64,000 nucleotides of DNA from Acidobacteriota bacterium (GTDB lineage Bacteria > Acidobacteriota > Terriglobia > Terriglobales > Acidobacteriaceae): contig JAJYVF010000022.1 in assembly GCA_021792135.1 (NCBI GenBank), positions 1 through 64,000 of the forward strand. The letters run 5' to 3'. Under the pieces are notes generated by a model. The model was not told the DNA's origin. It saw nothing but the letters and a program-made list of their open reading frames with translations, and did not search any database. A program made the translations under genes and the position numbers. Below are positions 47,565 through 56,917 of the stretch, piece after piece. The first letter of the stretch is position 1; each line of letters begins with the position of its first letter.

Positions 47565-49286
47565 TCAGAAATCTTTGCGAGTGCCACCGTCGCCGCGGAG
47601 GAAATCGAAATCGCAGCCCTGGTTCGCCTGCAGGACAGAGTTCTCGAAGAGGCGGGCATATCCGCGCCGGGGCGGTTTGCGATGCGGCGGCGCCTGCTTC
47701 CAGGCGGCGAGACGGCGGGCGAGTTCCGCGTCATCGATGAGCAGATCGAGGCGGCGCGCCTCCACGTCGAGCGCAATGCGGTCTCCGGTTTGGACGACGG
47801 CGAGTGGGCCGCCGATGGCGGCCTCGGGGGCAATGTGCAGCACGATGGTGCCGAAGGCGGTGCCGCTCATGCGGGCGTCGGAGATGCGGACCATGTCCCT
47901 GACACCCTGGCGGGCCAGCTTGCGAGGAATGGGCAGGTAGCCTGCTTCCGGCATGCCGGGCGCGCCTTTGGGGCCGGCGTTGCGCAGGAGGAGAATGTCT
48001 TCGGGCTGGACGTCCAGGTCGGGCAGGTCGATGCGGGTGGTCATGTCTTCGACGGAATCGAAGACCACGGCACGGCCGGTGTGGCGCATGAGGTGCGGGG
48101 ATGCCGCAGATTGCTTGATGACGGCGCTGTCCGGGGCGAGGTTGCCGTGAAGCACAGCCATGGCTCCGTGCGGGCTGAGGGGCGCGGTGAGAGGCCGAAT
48201 GACATCCTGGCCGGGAATTTCTTCCGCCTGGGAGAGGACATCCGCCAGCCTGGCTCCGGCAATGGTGGGCGCGGAAAGGTCGAGGAGCGGAGCCAGTTGG
48301 CGCAGCAGCGCGGGCATGCCTCCGGCATGGTGGAAGTGCTCCATATAGTGCGCGCCGGAGGGCTTGAGATTGACGAGGACGGGAACCTCGCGTCCAAGCC
48401 GGTCGAAGAGGGCGAGGTCGACGGGAATCCCGGCGCGTCCGGCGATGGCGGTGAGGTGGATGAGGCCGTTGGTGGATCCGCCGATGGCCTGCAGGACGAT
48501 CATGGCATTGCGCACCGAGGCCTGGTTGATCAGGTCGCAGGGTTTCGGCTGGCCGGATAGGGCAAGTTCGGCGGCGCACCTGCCGGTAGATTCGGCAATG
48601 CGGCGGCGATCCGCGTGGGTTGCGGGAGCGGTGGCGCTCATGGGCAGCGACAGGCCCATAGCCTCCAGCAGGCAGGCCATGGTGCTGGCGGTTCCCATCA
48701 CCATGCAGGTGCCGACGGAGGGGACGAGGCGGCCGCTGATCTCTTCGATTTCGGAATTGCCGATGGCGCCGGCGCGATGTTCGGCCCAGAAACGCCGGCA
48801 GTCGGTGCAGGCGCCGAGCAGCTGGCCGCGGTAATGGCCCACCACCATGGAGCCGGTGGGCAGGACGATGCCGGGGAGGTTCGCACTGGCGAGCGCCATC
48901 ACCTGGGCGGGCAGCGTCTTGTCGCAGCCTCCGATGAGGACGACCGAATCCATGGGCTGAGCGCGGATCATCTCCTCGGTGTCCATCGACATGAGGTTGC
49001 GCAGGAACATCGAGGTAGGATGTGCGAAGGACTCGCCGATGGAGATGGTGGGAAAGACCATGGGCAGGCCACCGGCCAGCATCACGCCGCGCTTGACGGC
49101 CTCGATGAGATCGGGCATGTTGCCGTGGCAGGGATTGAAGTCGCTGGCGGTGTTGGTGATGCCCACGATGGGGCGATCCAGGGCGCTTTCGGAATAGCCC
49201 ATTGCCTTAATGAAGGCTTTTCGCAGGAACAGGGAGAACCCGGCGTCGCCGTAGCTGGTGAGTCCTTTGCGCAGGCCTCCGGTCAT
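47565..49286 (-). CDS. IlvD/Edd-family dehydratase
   Basis: A 573-residue Fe-S dehydratase. Cluster-type cysteines are in SDFNPCHGNMPDL, LIGGCDKTLPA and SVGTCMVMGTASTMACLLEA. MSGTAFGTIVLHIAPEAAIG is the second IlvD/Edd signature. The opening (LTSYGDAGFSLFLRKAFIKA, GYSESALDRPIVGITNTASD) is closer to sugar-acid dehydratases such as arabinonate or xylonate dehydratase than to biosynthetic IlvD. A sugar-acid substrate would fit the SMP-30 lactonase at 54.4 kb, though they are not adjacent. No branched-chain amino acid genes are nearby. Confidence 0.82.
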   Translation of the reverse strand: MTGGLRKGLTSYGDAGFSLFLRKAFIKAMGYSESALDRPIVGITNTASDFNPCHGNMPDLIEAVKRGVMLAGGLPMVFPTISIGESFAHPTSMFLRNLMSMDTEEMIRAQPMDSVVLIGGCDKTLPAQVMALASANLPGIVLPTGSMVVGHYRGQLLGACTDCRRFWAEHRAGAIGNSEIEEISGRLVPSVGTCMVMGTASTMACLLEAMGLSLPMSATAPATHADRRRIAESTGRCAAELALSGQPKPCDLINQASVRNAMIVLQAIGGSTNGLIHLTAIAGRAGIPVDLALFDRLGREVPVLVNLKPSGAHYMEHFHHAGGMPALLRQLAPLLDLSAPTIAGARLADVLSQAEEIPGQDVIRPLTAPLSPHGAMAVLHGNLAPDSAVIKQSAASPHLMRHTGRAVVFDSVEDMTTRIDLPDLDVQPEDILLLRNAGPKGAPGMPEAGYLPIPRKLARQGVRDMVRISDARMSGTAFGTIVLHIAPEAAIGGPLAVVQTGDRIALDVEARRLDLLIDDAELARRLAAWKQAPPHRKPPRRGYARLFENSVLQANQGCDFDFLRGDGGTRKDF

Positions 49287-49424
49287 GAGAGACGCTCTTT
49301 TCGAAGAGGGATGAGGTGTAGCATACCAGGCGCGCGCGGATGGGCCATGAAAGGCGAGTATATGATTCCGCTTCCGCAGGCGACAAGGAAAGCAGATGCC
49401 CGGGCGTCAATCGGGGTGGGGGAT

Positions 49425-52400
49425 TCAGTGCGGCAGCACGGGCTGCAGCGCCGGTTCGAGATCCTTAAAGACCTGGACGGCGAGGGAGCTGGTGAACTCG
49501 TAATTGATGGCCTTTGTGCCGGGCACGAAGGCCATGGCGGTCCCGAAGAAGCGGTCTCCGATGATGAAGGCGAAGACCGCGGTGCGGCTGGCGACGCGGG
49601 AGCCGATAAGATAGCCGCCGCCGCCGTACATCCTGACGCGGTTATCGCCGGTTCCGGTTTTTCCTCCGAGCGGGAGCAGGGTGCCGTCGCTGAGGCGGAT
49701 GCCTCCGGCGGCTCGACGGGCGGTCCCACGCTCGACTACTGAAATGAGTTCGTCGTGGACCACGGAGGCGATGGTTTGGGATAGAACCCGCTCGCCGGCG
49801 GCCGGTGGCCGGGAAAGGCTGGTGGTAAAGGGGGTATTTTCGGCGAACCGCAGTTCGCGGACCGCGGTGGTGGGATAGCGCACGCCTCCACCGGCAACGA
49901 TTCCCATCAAGTCGGCCAGCGCATCCGGGGTATCGCCGGAGACTCCGATGGCCGTCGCGTAAGAGGGGACCAGCTGTTCGAAGGGGTAGCCGAGGCGCTT
50001 CCAGGCGGCGGATATCGACTGGAAGGCATCCTGTTCCTGGAGCGTGTGGATCCGCGTGTCCTGGCCTTCCCGGTAGCGGCTCTGGAACAGCCATTGATAG
50101 CACTGCTGACGTTCGTCGGCAGAGGCGGCGACGAGTTCGCGGAAGCCAGCCTGCGGATGCCGGCCCAGATACCAGAGCAGCCACAGCTCCAGAGGATGCA
50201 TGCGGGCGAGGTAGCCGCGATCCTGCAGGTTGAACTTGCCGGGGGCGAACTTGTCGTAGAGGCCGGCGATCCCGGCATCGCTCATCAGTCCCCGCAGCAT
50301 ATGGCGGTGCACGTAGGCGGTGAATTCGGCAGCAGAAGCCTCGGGGCGGACCGAGCGATAGAGGATCGCCAGCCGCCGGGGAAAGTCAGGATTGGCGCGG
50401 CCAAGCGAGTCGAGCACCTGGTCGAGGGGCTGGCCCTGATATTGGCGATAAAAACGGGAGAGAAAGACCGTGCCTTCCTGGTCGGCGAAGCGGGCCAGAT
50501 ACCGGCTGCGCTGCTGGGCGGAAATCCCGGAGCTCACCGGCGGTACGGGCATGCGCGCGAGGTAATAGCGTTCGATGTCGCGCATCAGGCGGATGAAAAC
50601 AAGGTTGACGGAGCGCTCGAAGGCCTCGCGCACCGTGAGAATCCGGTGATTGTCGGACGGCTCGAAGTTGCTGAACTCGTGCAGGCCGCCGGCGGTAAAG
50701 AATCCCTCGGCGGGCGATGCGGAATAGCGGCGGTCGAGCGCGGCTTGGAGCATGGGGCGGAGGCTTTTGTCGGCCGTTGTCGCGCAGTAATTCACCGCCC
50801 ACACCGTGAGAGGATCCGATTTGCTCCGGTCGAGGGCCGGGGAGGAACAGAGTGCGTGCAGCTGTTCCACGATCTGCAGGTAGTTGATCAGGGTGCGGAG
50901 CTTGGCGGTCGAGCCGAGTTCGAGTTTGGTGCCCTGGTTGATGTCGAGAGGTTGATTGAAGGTATCTGTCTGGACACGCAGGAGGTTCAGACCCGAGCCG
51001 CGCTCGAACAGGGTGAAGCTGTAAATCACCGCGTCAGCACTGCTCGACGCCAGCATCCGGGGCTGGCGAAGCTGGGCGACTGCCGCAGGGTCCGAACCGG
51101 TGAGGCCGCGCAGGATGGAGGTGGCTTTCCGCTGGGCGGTGCTGTCGATGCTGGTCAGCACGGTGAGGTCCAGGCGGTCGAGGGTGTAGAAGGAGCCGAC
51201 ATGCAGCAGGGCATCGAGATTCGCCCGAATGAGATTGCCGGCTTTTCTCTCGACGTAATCGGGTTCGGGTGAGGGCCGCGGAGGATGGATGGACGGAGAC
51301 TGCCGCAGGGCGAAGTCGCGCATCCCTGGAGGGATGAGGCCATCGCGGGCAAGAGCGCGGAGATAGCGCGCGGTCTGCTGGGTGAGGTCGTCGGGCGAGG
51401 CGGACAGATAATGAGAGGGCGAGCGGGTGGCGATGAGCAGGGAGAGCACCTGGCGGAAGGCCAGCGCCTGCTGTTGTTGCACTGTGGCGGTAAGGCGATC
51501 CGCGGGTGTTTTGAGAAGGCGATTGACCTGATCAAAATCGGCTCCGTACCAGGCGCGGAGACCGTCCCCCAGACCGATGACCTCGCCGTATCCTGGACTG
51601 GCGCCCAGTGGAAGGGAGTTGAGGTAATCGCGGACAATTCGCTGCTGCTCGGCCAGAGTGAGCGGTCCGTTCTGATACGCGCGCAGCGAGGCAGAGAGCA
51701 TCTGGTTGAGCTTCTGTCCGGGTGAGCGCGTGCGCCCCTGGGGGGAATGACGCACCTTTTCGAGCTGGGTGGCGAGCGTGCTGGCTCCGATGGTGCGGTA
51801 GCGCCGGTTCAGGCGGTGCAGACCGTAATCGAGAAGTGCGTGGGAGAAGCGCGGCCATTCGATGGCCGGATTGCGGTGGGGATGGTTCGGATCGAGGATG
51901 GTTCGGTTCTCAATAAAGAGCAGCGTTTCGGCCACCAGCGGAGGGATATCCGCATATTGCGGATAGACTTGCTGCGGAAACCGGAAGCTGGTGATGGGGC
52001 TCTGGTTGCGGTCCAGGAGGCGCAGGCCCGCCTGGGATTTCTCATGGTAGATGGGGTACAGGCCGAGATGACTCAGGGTCTGCGCGGGCAGAGAAATGCG
52101 GGACTGCTGGTCCACGCGATAGCCATGGAGCTGCGCTTCCCGGAGGAAATCGGGCAGGCGCGAATATCCCAGGCGCTCATCCCAGGGTCCGGGAGCTGGA
52201 TAGGCGATGGCGGGGCCTGGTCCCGGGCCGACGCTCCAGGTCACGCGGGTGGCAATGGCAGAGAAGATACGGGACTGCAGCCAGGAGGAGTGCGCCTCGG
52301 CAATCAGCAGGGCGAGCAGGGTGATGGCCGCGAGATTCAGAGCGAGCCCCCGGCGCAGTCGCGGCGTCCAGAACCCGGAAAGGGCCGGTCCGGAAGGGAG

Positions 52401-52436
52401 CATCCTGCGCGCCCGGATGATGACGGGCAGACCCAT
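49425..52436 (-). CDS. Bifunctional penicillin-binding protein-like transglycosylase/transpeptidase
   Basis: A 1003-residue cell-wall protein. One membrane anchor (about 25-45) leads to a GT51 glycosyltransferase: E176 in FIENRTILDP stands at the catalytic glutamate, and GASTLATQLEK plus RDYLNSLPLGA fit later motifs. Motif 1 is ENRTILDP rather than the usual EDRxFxxHxG. The transpeptidase has S509-TAK (LGSTAKLRTL), SVNLVF and K926-TG (GGKTGTGDN), all three penicillin-binding motifs. About 350 residues separate SVN from KTG, longer than usual. Start at 52436 follows GGGGAGG; 52457 is also possible. Confidence 0.8.
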   Translation of the reverse strand: MGLPVIIRARRMLPSGPALSGFWTPRLRRGLALNLAAITLLALLIAEAHSSWLQSRIFSAIATRVTWSVGPGPGPAIAYPAPGPWDERLGYSRLPDFLREAQLHGYRVDQQSRISLPAQTLSHLGLYPIYHEKSQAGLRLLDRNQSPITSFRFPQQVYPQYADIPPLVAETLLFIENRTILDPNHPHRNPAIEWPRFSHALLDYGLHRLNRRYRTIGASTLATQLEKVRHSPQGRTRSPGQKLNQMLSASLRAYQNGPLTLAEQQRIVRDYLNSLPLGASPGYGEVIGLGDGLRAWYGADFDQVNRLLKTPADRLTATVQQQQALAFRQVLSLLIATRSPSHYLSASPDDLTQQTARYLRALARDGLIPPGMRDFALRQSPSIHPPRPSPEPDYVERKAGNLIRANLDALLHVGSFYTLDRLDLTVLTSIDSTAQRKATSILRGLTGSDPAAVAQLRQPRMLASSSADAVIYSFTLFERGSGLNLLRVQTDTFNQPLDINQGTKLELGSTAKLRTLINYLQIVEQLHALCSSPALDRSKSDPLTVWAVNYCATTADKSLRPMLQAALDRRYSASPAEGFFTAGGLHEFSNFEPSDNHRILTVREAFERSVNLVFIRLMRDIERYYLARMPVPPVSSGISAQQRSRYLARFADQEGTVFLSRFYRQYQGQPLDQVLDSLGRANPDFPRRLAILYRSVRPEASAAEFTAYVHRHMLRGLMSDAGIAGLYDKFAPGKFNLQDRGYLARMHPLELWLLWYLGRHPQAGFRELVAASADERQQCYQWLFQSRYREGQDTRIHTLQEQDAFQSISAAWKRLGYPFEQLVPSYATAIGVSGDTPDALADLMGIVAGGGVRYPTTAVRELRFAENTPFTTSLSRPPAAGERVLSQTIASVVHDELISVVERGTARRAAGGIRLSDGTLLPLGGKTGTGDNRVRMYGGGGYLIGSRVASRTAVFAFIIGDRFFGTAMAFVPGTKAINYEFTSSLAVQVFKDLEPALQPVLPH

Positions 52437-52636
52437 GGCACCTCCCCATCGATCCATGATGATAGGCTGAGCAATCTTGCTGCCGCAGTGATCAACAGCA
52501 CATTTTCCGGAGTCATCGGGCTGAGCGCAGCCACCATTCATCGGCTGAAACAGCCACGCCGAATCCCATGTGGCAGGGGCGAAGGTGGAGTATTGTTCGG
52601 ACGGGATTCTGCGACGCAGACCGGGGAGGCTCTTTC

Positions 52637-53218
52637 ATGGTCAGCGCATCGGAACTGAAGCAGGGGATGGCGATTCGGATCGAGGGGCAAATCTACCGCG
52701 TGGCCGAGGTGGAAGCCCGGGCCGGCGCAGCCAGGATGGGAGCCACGGTGCGCGCCAGGCTGTGCAATGTGAGCACCGGCCGCTTCCGGGATCAGCACTT
52801 CCGCCCGCAGGAGCGGCTCGAAGAGCTGGAATTCGAAGAGCGCAGACTGGAGTTTCTGTACGGCGACGAGCGCACCTGCACATTTCTGCGCCTGGATACC
52901 TTCGAGCAGGTGGAGTTCCCGTCGGAGGGTCTGGGGCTGGCCGCGAGACTTCTGCAGCCGGGAAGCGAAGTTGCCGCGGATTTCTTCGAAGGGGAGCCGG
53001 TCAGCGTCGTCCTGCCCGATGCGATGGAGGCGCGTGTGGTCAGCACCGCGCCTCCGGCCCGCTCGCAGCAGGACTCCGGCAGAAAAGAGGCGAAGCTGGA
53101 TAACGGCCTGACCGTGCAGGTTCCGTTGTTCGTCGCTGCGGGCGAGGTGGTGAGCATCGACCTGAAAACGGGGCGGTACCTGGAGCGGGTGCGGGTGCAG
53201 CACCGGAAAGGCGCATAA
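52637..53218 (+). CDS. Elongation factor P-like protein, divergent
   Basis: A 193-residue three-domain EF-P-like protein. KOW-like domain I is at about 1-65 (SASELKQGMAIRIEGQIYRV), the OB domain at about 66-130 (LEFLYGDERTCTFLRLDTFE), and the C-terminal OB domain at about 130-190 (VQVPLFVAAGEVVSIDLKTG, then RYLERV). The tip loop that carries the modified Lys in PGKG reads GAARMGA, placing R33 at the modified position. Bacteria with Arg-type EF-P rhamnosylate it through EarP, but no earP is seen here. It may be a paralogue of the main EF-P. GGGGAGG 7 nt upstream fixes the start. Confidence 0.75.
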   Translation: MVSASELKQGMAIRIEGQIYRVAEVEARAGAARMGATVRARLCNVSTGRFRDQHFRPQERLEELEFEERRLEFLYGDERTCTFLRLDTFEQVEFPSEGLGLAARLLQPGSEVAADFFEGEPVSVVLPDAMEARVVSTAPPARSQQDSGRKEAKLDNGLTVQVPLFVAAGEVVSIDLKTGRYLERVRVQHRKGA

Positions 53219-53239
53219 TCAGGACCCGGAGGAGGGTCT

Positions 53240-53725
53240 ATGCTCGAGCTGCTGGCAGTCCGCATGGAGATTCCAGCCGAGACCAACATCGTCCTCGGCC
53301 AGGCGCACTTCATCAAGACGGTGGAAGACCTCTACGAAGCGGTCGCGACCACTGCGCCGCAGGCCCGGTTCGGGCTGGCTTTCAACGAAAGCTCAGGGGC
53401 GTGCCTGATCCGGGCAGAGGGCAACGATCCGGGATTACGGGAGTCCGCAATCCGCAATGCGCAGGCTCTGGGGGCCGGTCATGTTTTCGTCCTGATGATG
53501 CAGAATGCTTATCCCATCAGCGTTCTCAGCGTCATCCGCAATGTTCCGGAGGTATGCTCCATCTTCTGCGCGACGGCCAACCCGGTCGAAGTCGTGCTGG
53601 CCTGCAGCGAGCAGGGACGGGGGGTGCTGGGGGTGATCGACGGCAGCTCGCCGAAGGGCATCGAGGGTGAGGCCGATATGAAGTGGCGGCACGATCTGCT
53701 GCGCATGATCGGCTACAAGCGATAA
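53240..53725 (+). CDS. Adenosine-specific kinase
   Basis: A 161-residue single-domain protein matching the adenosine-specific kinase family (PF04008) over its whole length: NIVLGQAHFIKTVEDLYEAV, FGLAFNESSGACLIRAEGND, NAQALGAGHVFVLMMQNAYP, ISVLSVIRNVPEVCSIFCAT and GRGVLGVIDGSSPKGIEGEA. GGAGG stands 7-10 nt upstream. It follows the EF-P-like gene by 21 nt and is probably co-transcribed, though no functional tie is known. Confidence 0.85.
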   Translation: MLELLAVRMEIPAETNIVLGQAHFIKTVEDLYEAVATTAPQARFGLAFNESSGACLIRAEGNDPGLRESAIRNAQALGAGHVFVLMMQNAYPISVLSVIRNVPEVCSIFCATANPVEVVLACSEQGRGVLGVIDGSSPKGIEGEADMKWRHDLLRMIGYKR

Positions 53726-53743
53726 GCCGCTTGCCAGGGCAGA

Positions 53744-54340
53744 TTAAGGGCGGGTGATGTTTTCAGTGTCGATAAGGCTTCCCCCGAGGCCGATCACCTC
53801 CTCGAAGAGCTGCCGCGCTTTGGCTTCATCCAGGGCTTGCACCGCATCGCGCACCAGGGTGACGGTGCAGCCTCGGCGGAGAAGCTGCCGCGCGGCAAGC
53901 GCGACGCAAAGTTCTGTGACCACACCGTACAGCACGACTTCGGGTTGGCCGAGCTGCGCCAGCAGGGCGCTGGTATTGGGATTGGTAAAGACGTCCAGCT
54001 CCTGCTTCTCGATCACCAGCTGCTGATAGCCGGTGTAATCGGTGGGAAGCTGTACCCTGCGATTCGGAATCACGTACTGGCGCGGCAGCGTGGTTTCGGG
54101 GATCTTCTGCTGGCCGCGGGTGCCGACGAGGCAGTGCGGCGGCCAGTCCCGAAACTCCGGGTCATTCGGGTGGTGAGCGTCGGCCGAGGCAATCACGAGC
54201 ACGCTGTGATCGGCAGCCCAGCGTGTCAGGGATGCCAGGTTTTTGACAATCGCTTCCGAACCGGGAACATAGAGCTTTCCGTCCGGCTCGAGAAAATCTC
54301 TTTGCGTGTCGACGTCCCAGAGGATCCGTCGCGTGCCCAT
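53744..54340 (-). CDS. Isochorismatase-family cysteine hydrolase, nicotinamidase-like
   Basis: A 198-residue hydrolase. D11 (DVDTQRDFLEP), K112 (IEKQELDVFTNPN) and C145 (GVVTELCVALAARQL) form the family triad. D54, H56 and H57 (ASADAHHPNDPEFRDWPPHC) resemble the metal site of nicotinamidases. Cleavage of nicotinamide or a related amide is plausible but not certain. It is convergent with the adenosine kinase gene. Confidence 0.8.
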   Translation of the reverse strand: MGTRRILWDVDTQRDFLEPDGKLYVPGSEAIVKNLASLTRWAADHSVLVIASADAHHPNDPEFRDWPPHCLVGTRGQQKIPETTLPRQYVIPNRRVQLPTDYTGYQQLVIEKQELDVFTNPNTSALLAQLGQPEVVLYGVVTELCVALAARQLLRRGCTVTLVRDAVQALDEAKARQLFEEVIGLGGSLIDTENITRP

Positions 54341-54390
54341 GACCCATTATCCCGCGGGCGAGCGGGGTTGGCCCGCGAGGCAGGGAGGGC

Positions 54391-55287
54391 CTACGCGGGC
54401 TGGCGGATGCGGGAGAAATATTCCGGCAGACCTCGGACTGAGGTTCTGAGGCGATAGAGGGAACCGGCGGGCTGGCCGTTCTCGTCTTTTTTATTGCCGC
54501 CGGCGGTGGTGACGTACAGATCTTTGTACTCATCGCCGCCAAAGGTCACGCTGGAGACTTTCTTCGTCGGAAAGGGGATTTTGGCTTCAACGCTGCCATC
54601 GTGACGAAGGCGCACGACGCTGTAGCCGTCCCAGAGTGCGGTCCAGAAACGGCCTTCGCTGTCGAGCGTACCGCCGTCGGGGAGCCCGTCGGATTCGGCG
54701 AAGCGCGCGAAGACGCGCCGGTTGGCGATGGCTCCCGTTTCCACGTCGTAGTCGTACACGCGGATCTCGTGGGCGTAGGAGTCGGTGTGGTAGAAGGTCT
54801 TGTGATCGGTGGTGAAGGCCATGCCATTCGAGCAGCCAACGCCTTCCATGATGCAGTGAATGGAGCCGTCCAGGTCGAGGCGGTAGAGTCTTCCAGCGCA
54901 GTCGCTCGACGACATGGTTCCGCAGAAGACGCGGCCGCGCGGGTCCGCAATGACATCGTTGAAGCGGGATGCGGTCTCGGCAGGGATCTCGGGGATCACT
55001 TCGGTCAGGGAGCCGTTGCGCCAGACGGCCACGGTGCCGCGGTCCATGAAGAGCAGCAGGGAGCCGTCCTGCTGGATGGTGAAACCGCCGACGGTCCTGC
55101 CCTCGTAGCAGGGCTCGTGCGCGCCGGTGGCCGGGTCGTAGCGGAAGAGGCGTCCGGCGGCGATGTCCGTCCAGTAAACGCGGCGCTCGATCGGGTGCCA
55201 GAGAGGGTTTTCGCCGATCTCGCAGGCGTAATCGGCGAGGAGTTCAGGCTCAGAGGACAGAACAGGAGAGGCGGTGAGAGTGGACAC
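54391..55287 (-). CDS. SMP-30/gluconolactonase-family protein
   Basis: A 298-residue six-bladed beta-propeller lactonase. Metal ligands expected from the family are E26 (GENPLWHP), the asparagine in SRFNDVIADPRGRVFCGTM, the asparagine of GCSNGMAFT and the aspartate of YHTDSYAHEIRVYDYD. GLPDGGTLDSEGRFWTALWD is the usual late blade. The GTG start at 55287 has GGAGG 5 nt upstream and gives the standard length; an ATG at 55329 is an alternative. Sugar-lactone hydrolysis is the likely role, possibly upstream of a sugar-acid dehydratase. Confidence 0.85.
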   Translation of the reverse strand: MSTLTASPVLSSEPELLADYACEIGENPLWHPIERRVYWTDIAAGRLFRYDPATGAHEPCYEGRTVGGFTIQQDGSLLLFMDRGTVAVWRNGSLTEVIPEIPAETASRFNDVIADPRGRVFCGTMSSSDCAGRLYRLDLDGSIHCIMEGVGCSNGMAFTTDHKTFYHTDSYAHEIRVYDYDVETGAIANRRVFARFAESDGLPDGGTLDSEGRFWTALWDGYSVVRLRHDGSVEAKIPFPTKKVSSVTFGGDEYKDLYVTTAGGNKKDENGQPAGSLYRLRTSVRGLPEYFSRIRQPA

Positions 55288-55465
55288 GGAAACCTCCGTC
55301 ACGAGGGTAACCGATTGGCGGCCCTGCATGCGGCTTCCGCGCGGTGGACTCCATGATTTCGGCTTTTTGGAGCGCTGCGGCTCCCTGCGGCATGCGTGCC
55401 ATCCCGGAAATCGGGATGGCGCATTATGCAGCGGTCGGTTCCGCTGAGTAAGCTGGTATGTCCAG

Positions 55466-56917
55466 ATGCTGAGTTCGGGCCAAATCGCTGAACTGCGCGC
55501 TGCTGTTGGTGCGGATGGGCTGCTCACCGAGCGCGCCCAGCTGCAGACCTACGAATGCGATGGCCTCACGAATTTCCGGGTGCTGCCGGGGGCGGTGGTG
55601 CTGCCGCGATCCACCGAGGAAGTGCAGGCGGTGGTCCGCATCTGTGCCCGGCACAAGATCCCCTTTGTCAGCCGGGGGGCCGGTACGGGCCTGAGCGGCG
55701 GTGCGCTGCCTGCGGCCGGGGGCGTGGTCATCAGCCTCGCGCGCATGAGCCGGATCCTTCAGGTGGATCTCGCGAACGGCTATGTCGTCGTGGAACCAGG
55801 CGTCATCAACACGCAGGTGACGGAACGCGTTCGCGCCGAGGGATATTTCTATGCGCCGGATCCCTCGTCGCAGTCGGTCTGCACCATCGGCGGCAATGTG
55901 GCGGAGAATTCCGGCGGCGCTCATTGCCTGAAATACGGGTTCACTGTGACCCATGTGCTGGCGCTGGAGGTGGTGCTGCCCAGCGGCGAGCTGGTGCACT
56001 TCGGTTCGCCCACGCTGGACGGGCCGGGTTACGACCTGGCCGGAGTATTTGTCGGGTCGGAGGGAACGCTGGGGATCGCAACCAAGGTTACGCTGCGCAT
56101 CGTGCGGCGGCCGGAGATGGTGCAGACGCTGCTGGCGGCCTTCGATTCGATCACCGCGGCCGGCCAGACGGTCAGCGACATCATCGCGGCCGGGATGCTG
56201 CCCTCGGCGATGGAGATCATGGACCGGCTCGCCATCCAGGCGGCGGAAGCCGCGGTGCACGCGCATTATCCGCAGTGTGGCGGGTTGTTGCTGGTGGAGC
56301 TCGACGGCCCGTGCACCGAGACGGAAGCGCTGATGCGCGAAGTGCAGGCGCTCTGCCGCGGAAATGGCGCGTGGGAGGTTCGGGTCGCCCAGTCGGAACA
56401 GGAGCGGGCGGTGGTTTGGAAGGGCCGCAAGGCCGCCTTTGCCGCGGTGGGCCGCATCTCGCCCAACTACATCGTGCAGGATGGCGTGGTGCCGCGCACC
56501 GCCTTGCCGCATCTGCTGAGCGAGATTGATACGCTGGCGGCGGCGGCCGGACTGCGCGTTGCCAATGTTTTCCATGCGGGAGACGGCAATCTGCATCCTC
56601 TGGTGCTCTACGACCGGACCGTTCCCGGGCAGGAGGAGGCCGCGCTCGATCTCTCCTATCGCATCCTGCACCTGTGCATCGAGAACGGCGGCTCCATTAC
56701 GGGCGAGCACGGCGTTGGCAAAGAGAAGCAGCAGGCGCTGGGGGCGATGTTTGCCGAGCCGGATCTGGCGACGATGCAGCTGGTCCGGTGCGCCTTCGAT
56801 CCTGATGGGATCGCCAACCCGGACAAGGTCTTCCCGCGTCCGCGGCTGTGCGCGGAAAAGACCGGGCCGTATGTGCCGCATCCGCTGGAGACGGCCGGCG
56901 TCGCGGAGTTCTTCTGA
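55466..56917 (+). CDS. glcD: Glycolate oxidase subunit GlcD
   Basis: A 483-residue FAD subunit of glycolate oxidase. The VAO/PCMH FAD-binding domain is seen in FVSRGAGTGLSGGALPAAGG, PSSQSVCTIGGNVAENSGGA and FVGSEGTLGIATKVTLRI. The C-terminal oxidase cap has VANVFHAGDGNLHPLVLYD and GSITGEHGVGKEKQQAL. The stop overlaps the glcE start (TGATG), so glcD-glcE are coupled. With GlcE and GlcF it oxidises glycolate to glyoxylate at the membrane. The ribosome site is weak. Confidence 0.92.
   Translation: MLSSGQIAELRAAVGADGLLTERAQLQTYECDGLTNFRVLPGAVVLPRSTEEVQAVVRICARHKIPFVSRGAGTGLSGGALPAAGGVVISLARMSRILQVDLANGYVVVEPGVINTQVTERVRAEGYFYAPDPSSQSVCTIGGNVAENSGGAHCLKYGFTVTHVLALEVVLPSGELVHFGSPTLDGPGYDLAGVFVGSEGTLGIATKVTLRIVRRPEMVQTLLAAFDSITAAGQTVSDIIAAGMLPSAMEIMDRLAIQAAEAAVHAHYPQCGGLLLVELDGPCTETEALMREVQALCRGNGAWEVRVAQSEQERAVVWKGRKAAFAAVGRISPNYIVQDGVVPRTALPHLLSEIDTLAAAAGLRVANVFHAGDGNLHPLVLYDRTVPGQEEAALDLSYRILHLCIENGGSITGEHGVGKEKQQALGAMFAEPDLATMQLVRCAFDPDGIANPDKVFPRPRLCAEKTGPYVPHPLETAGVAEFF

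Noticed and set aside
47565-49286. Naming this gene ilvD outright
   Set aside because: The N-terminal region is closer to sugar-acid dehydratases and no branched-chain amino acid genes are nearby, so only the IlvD/Edd family is claimed.
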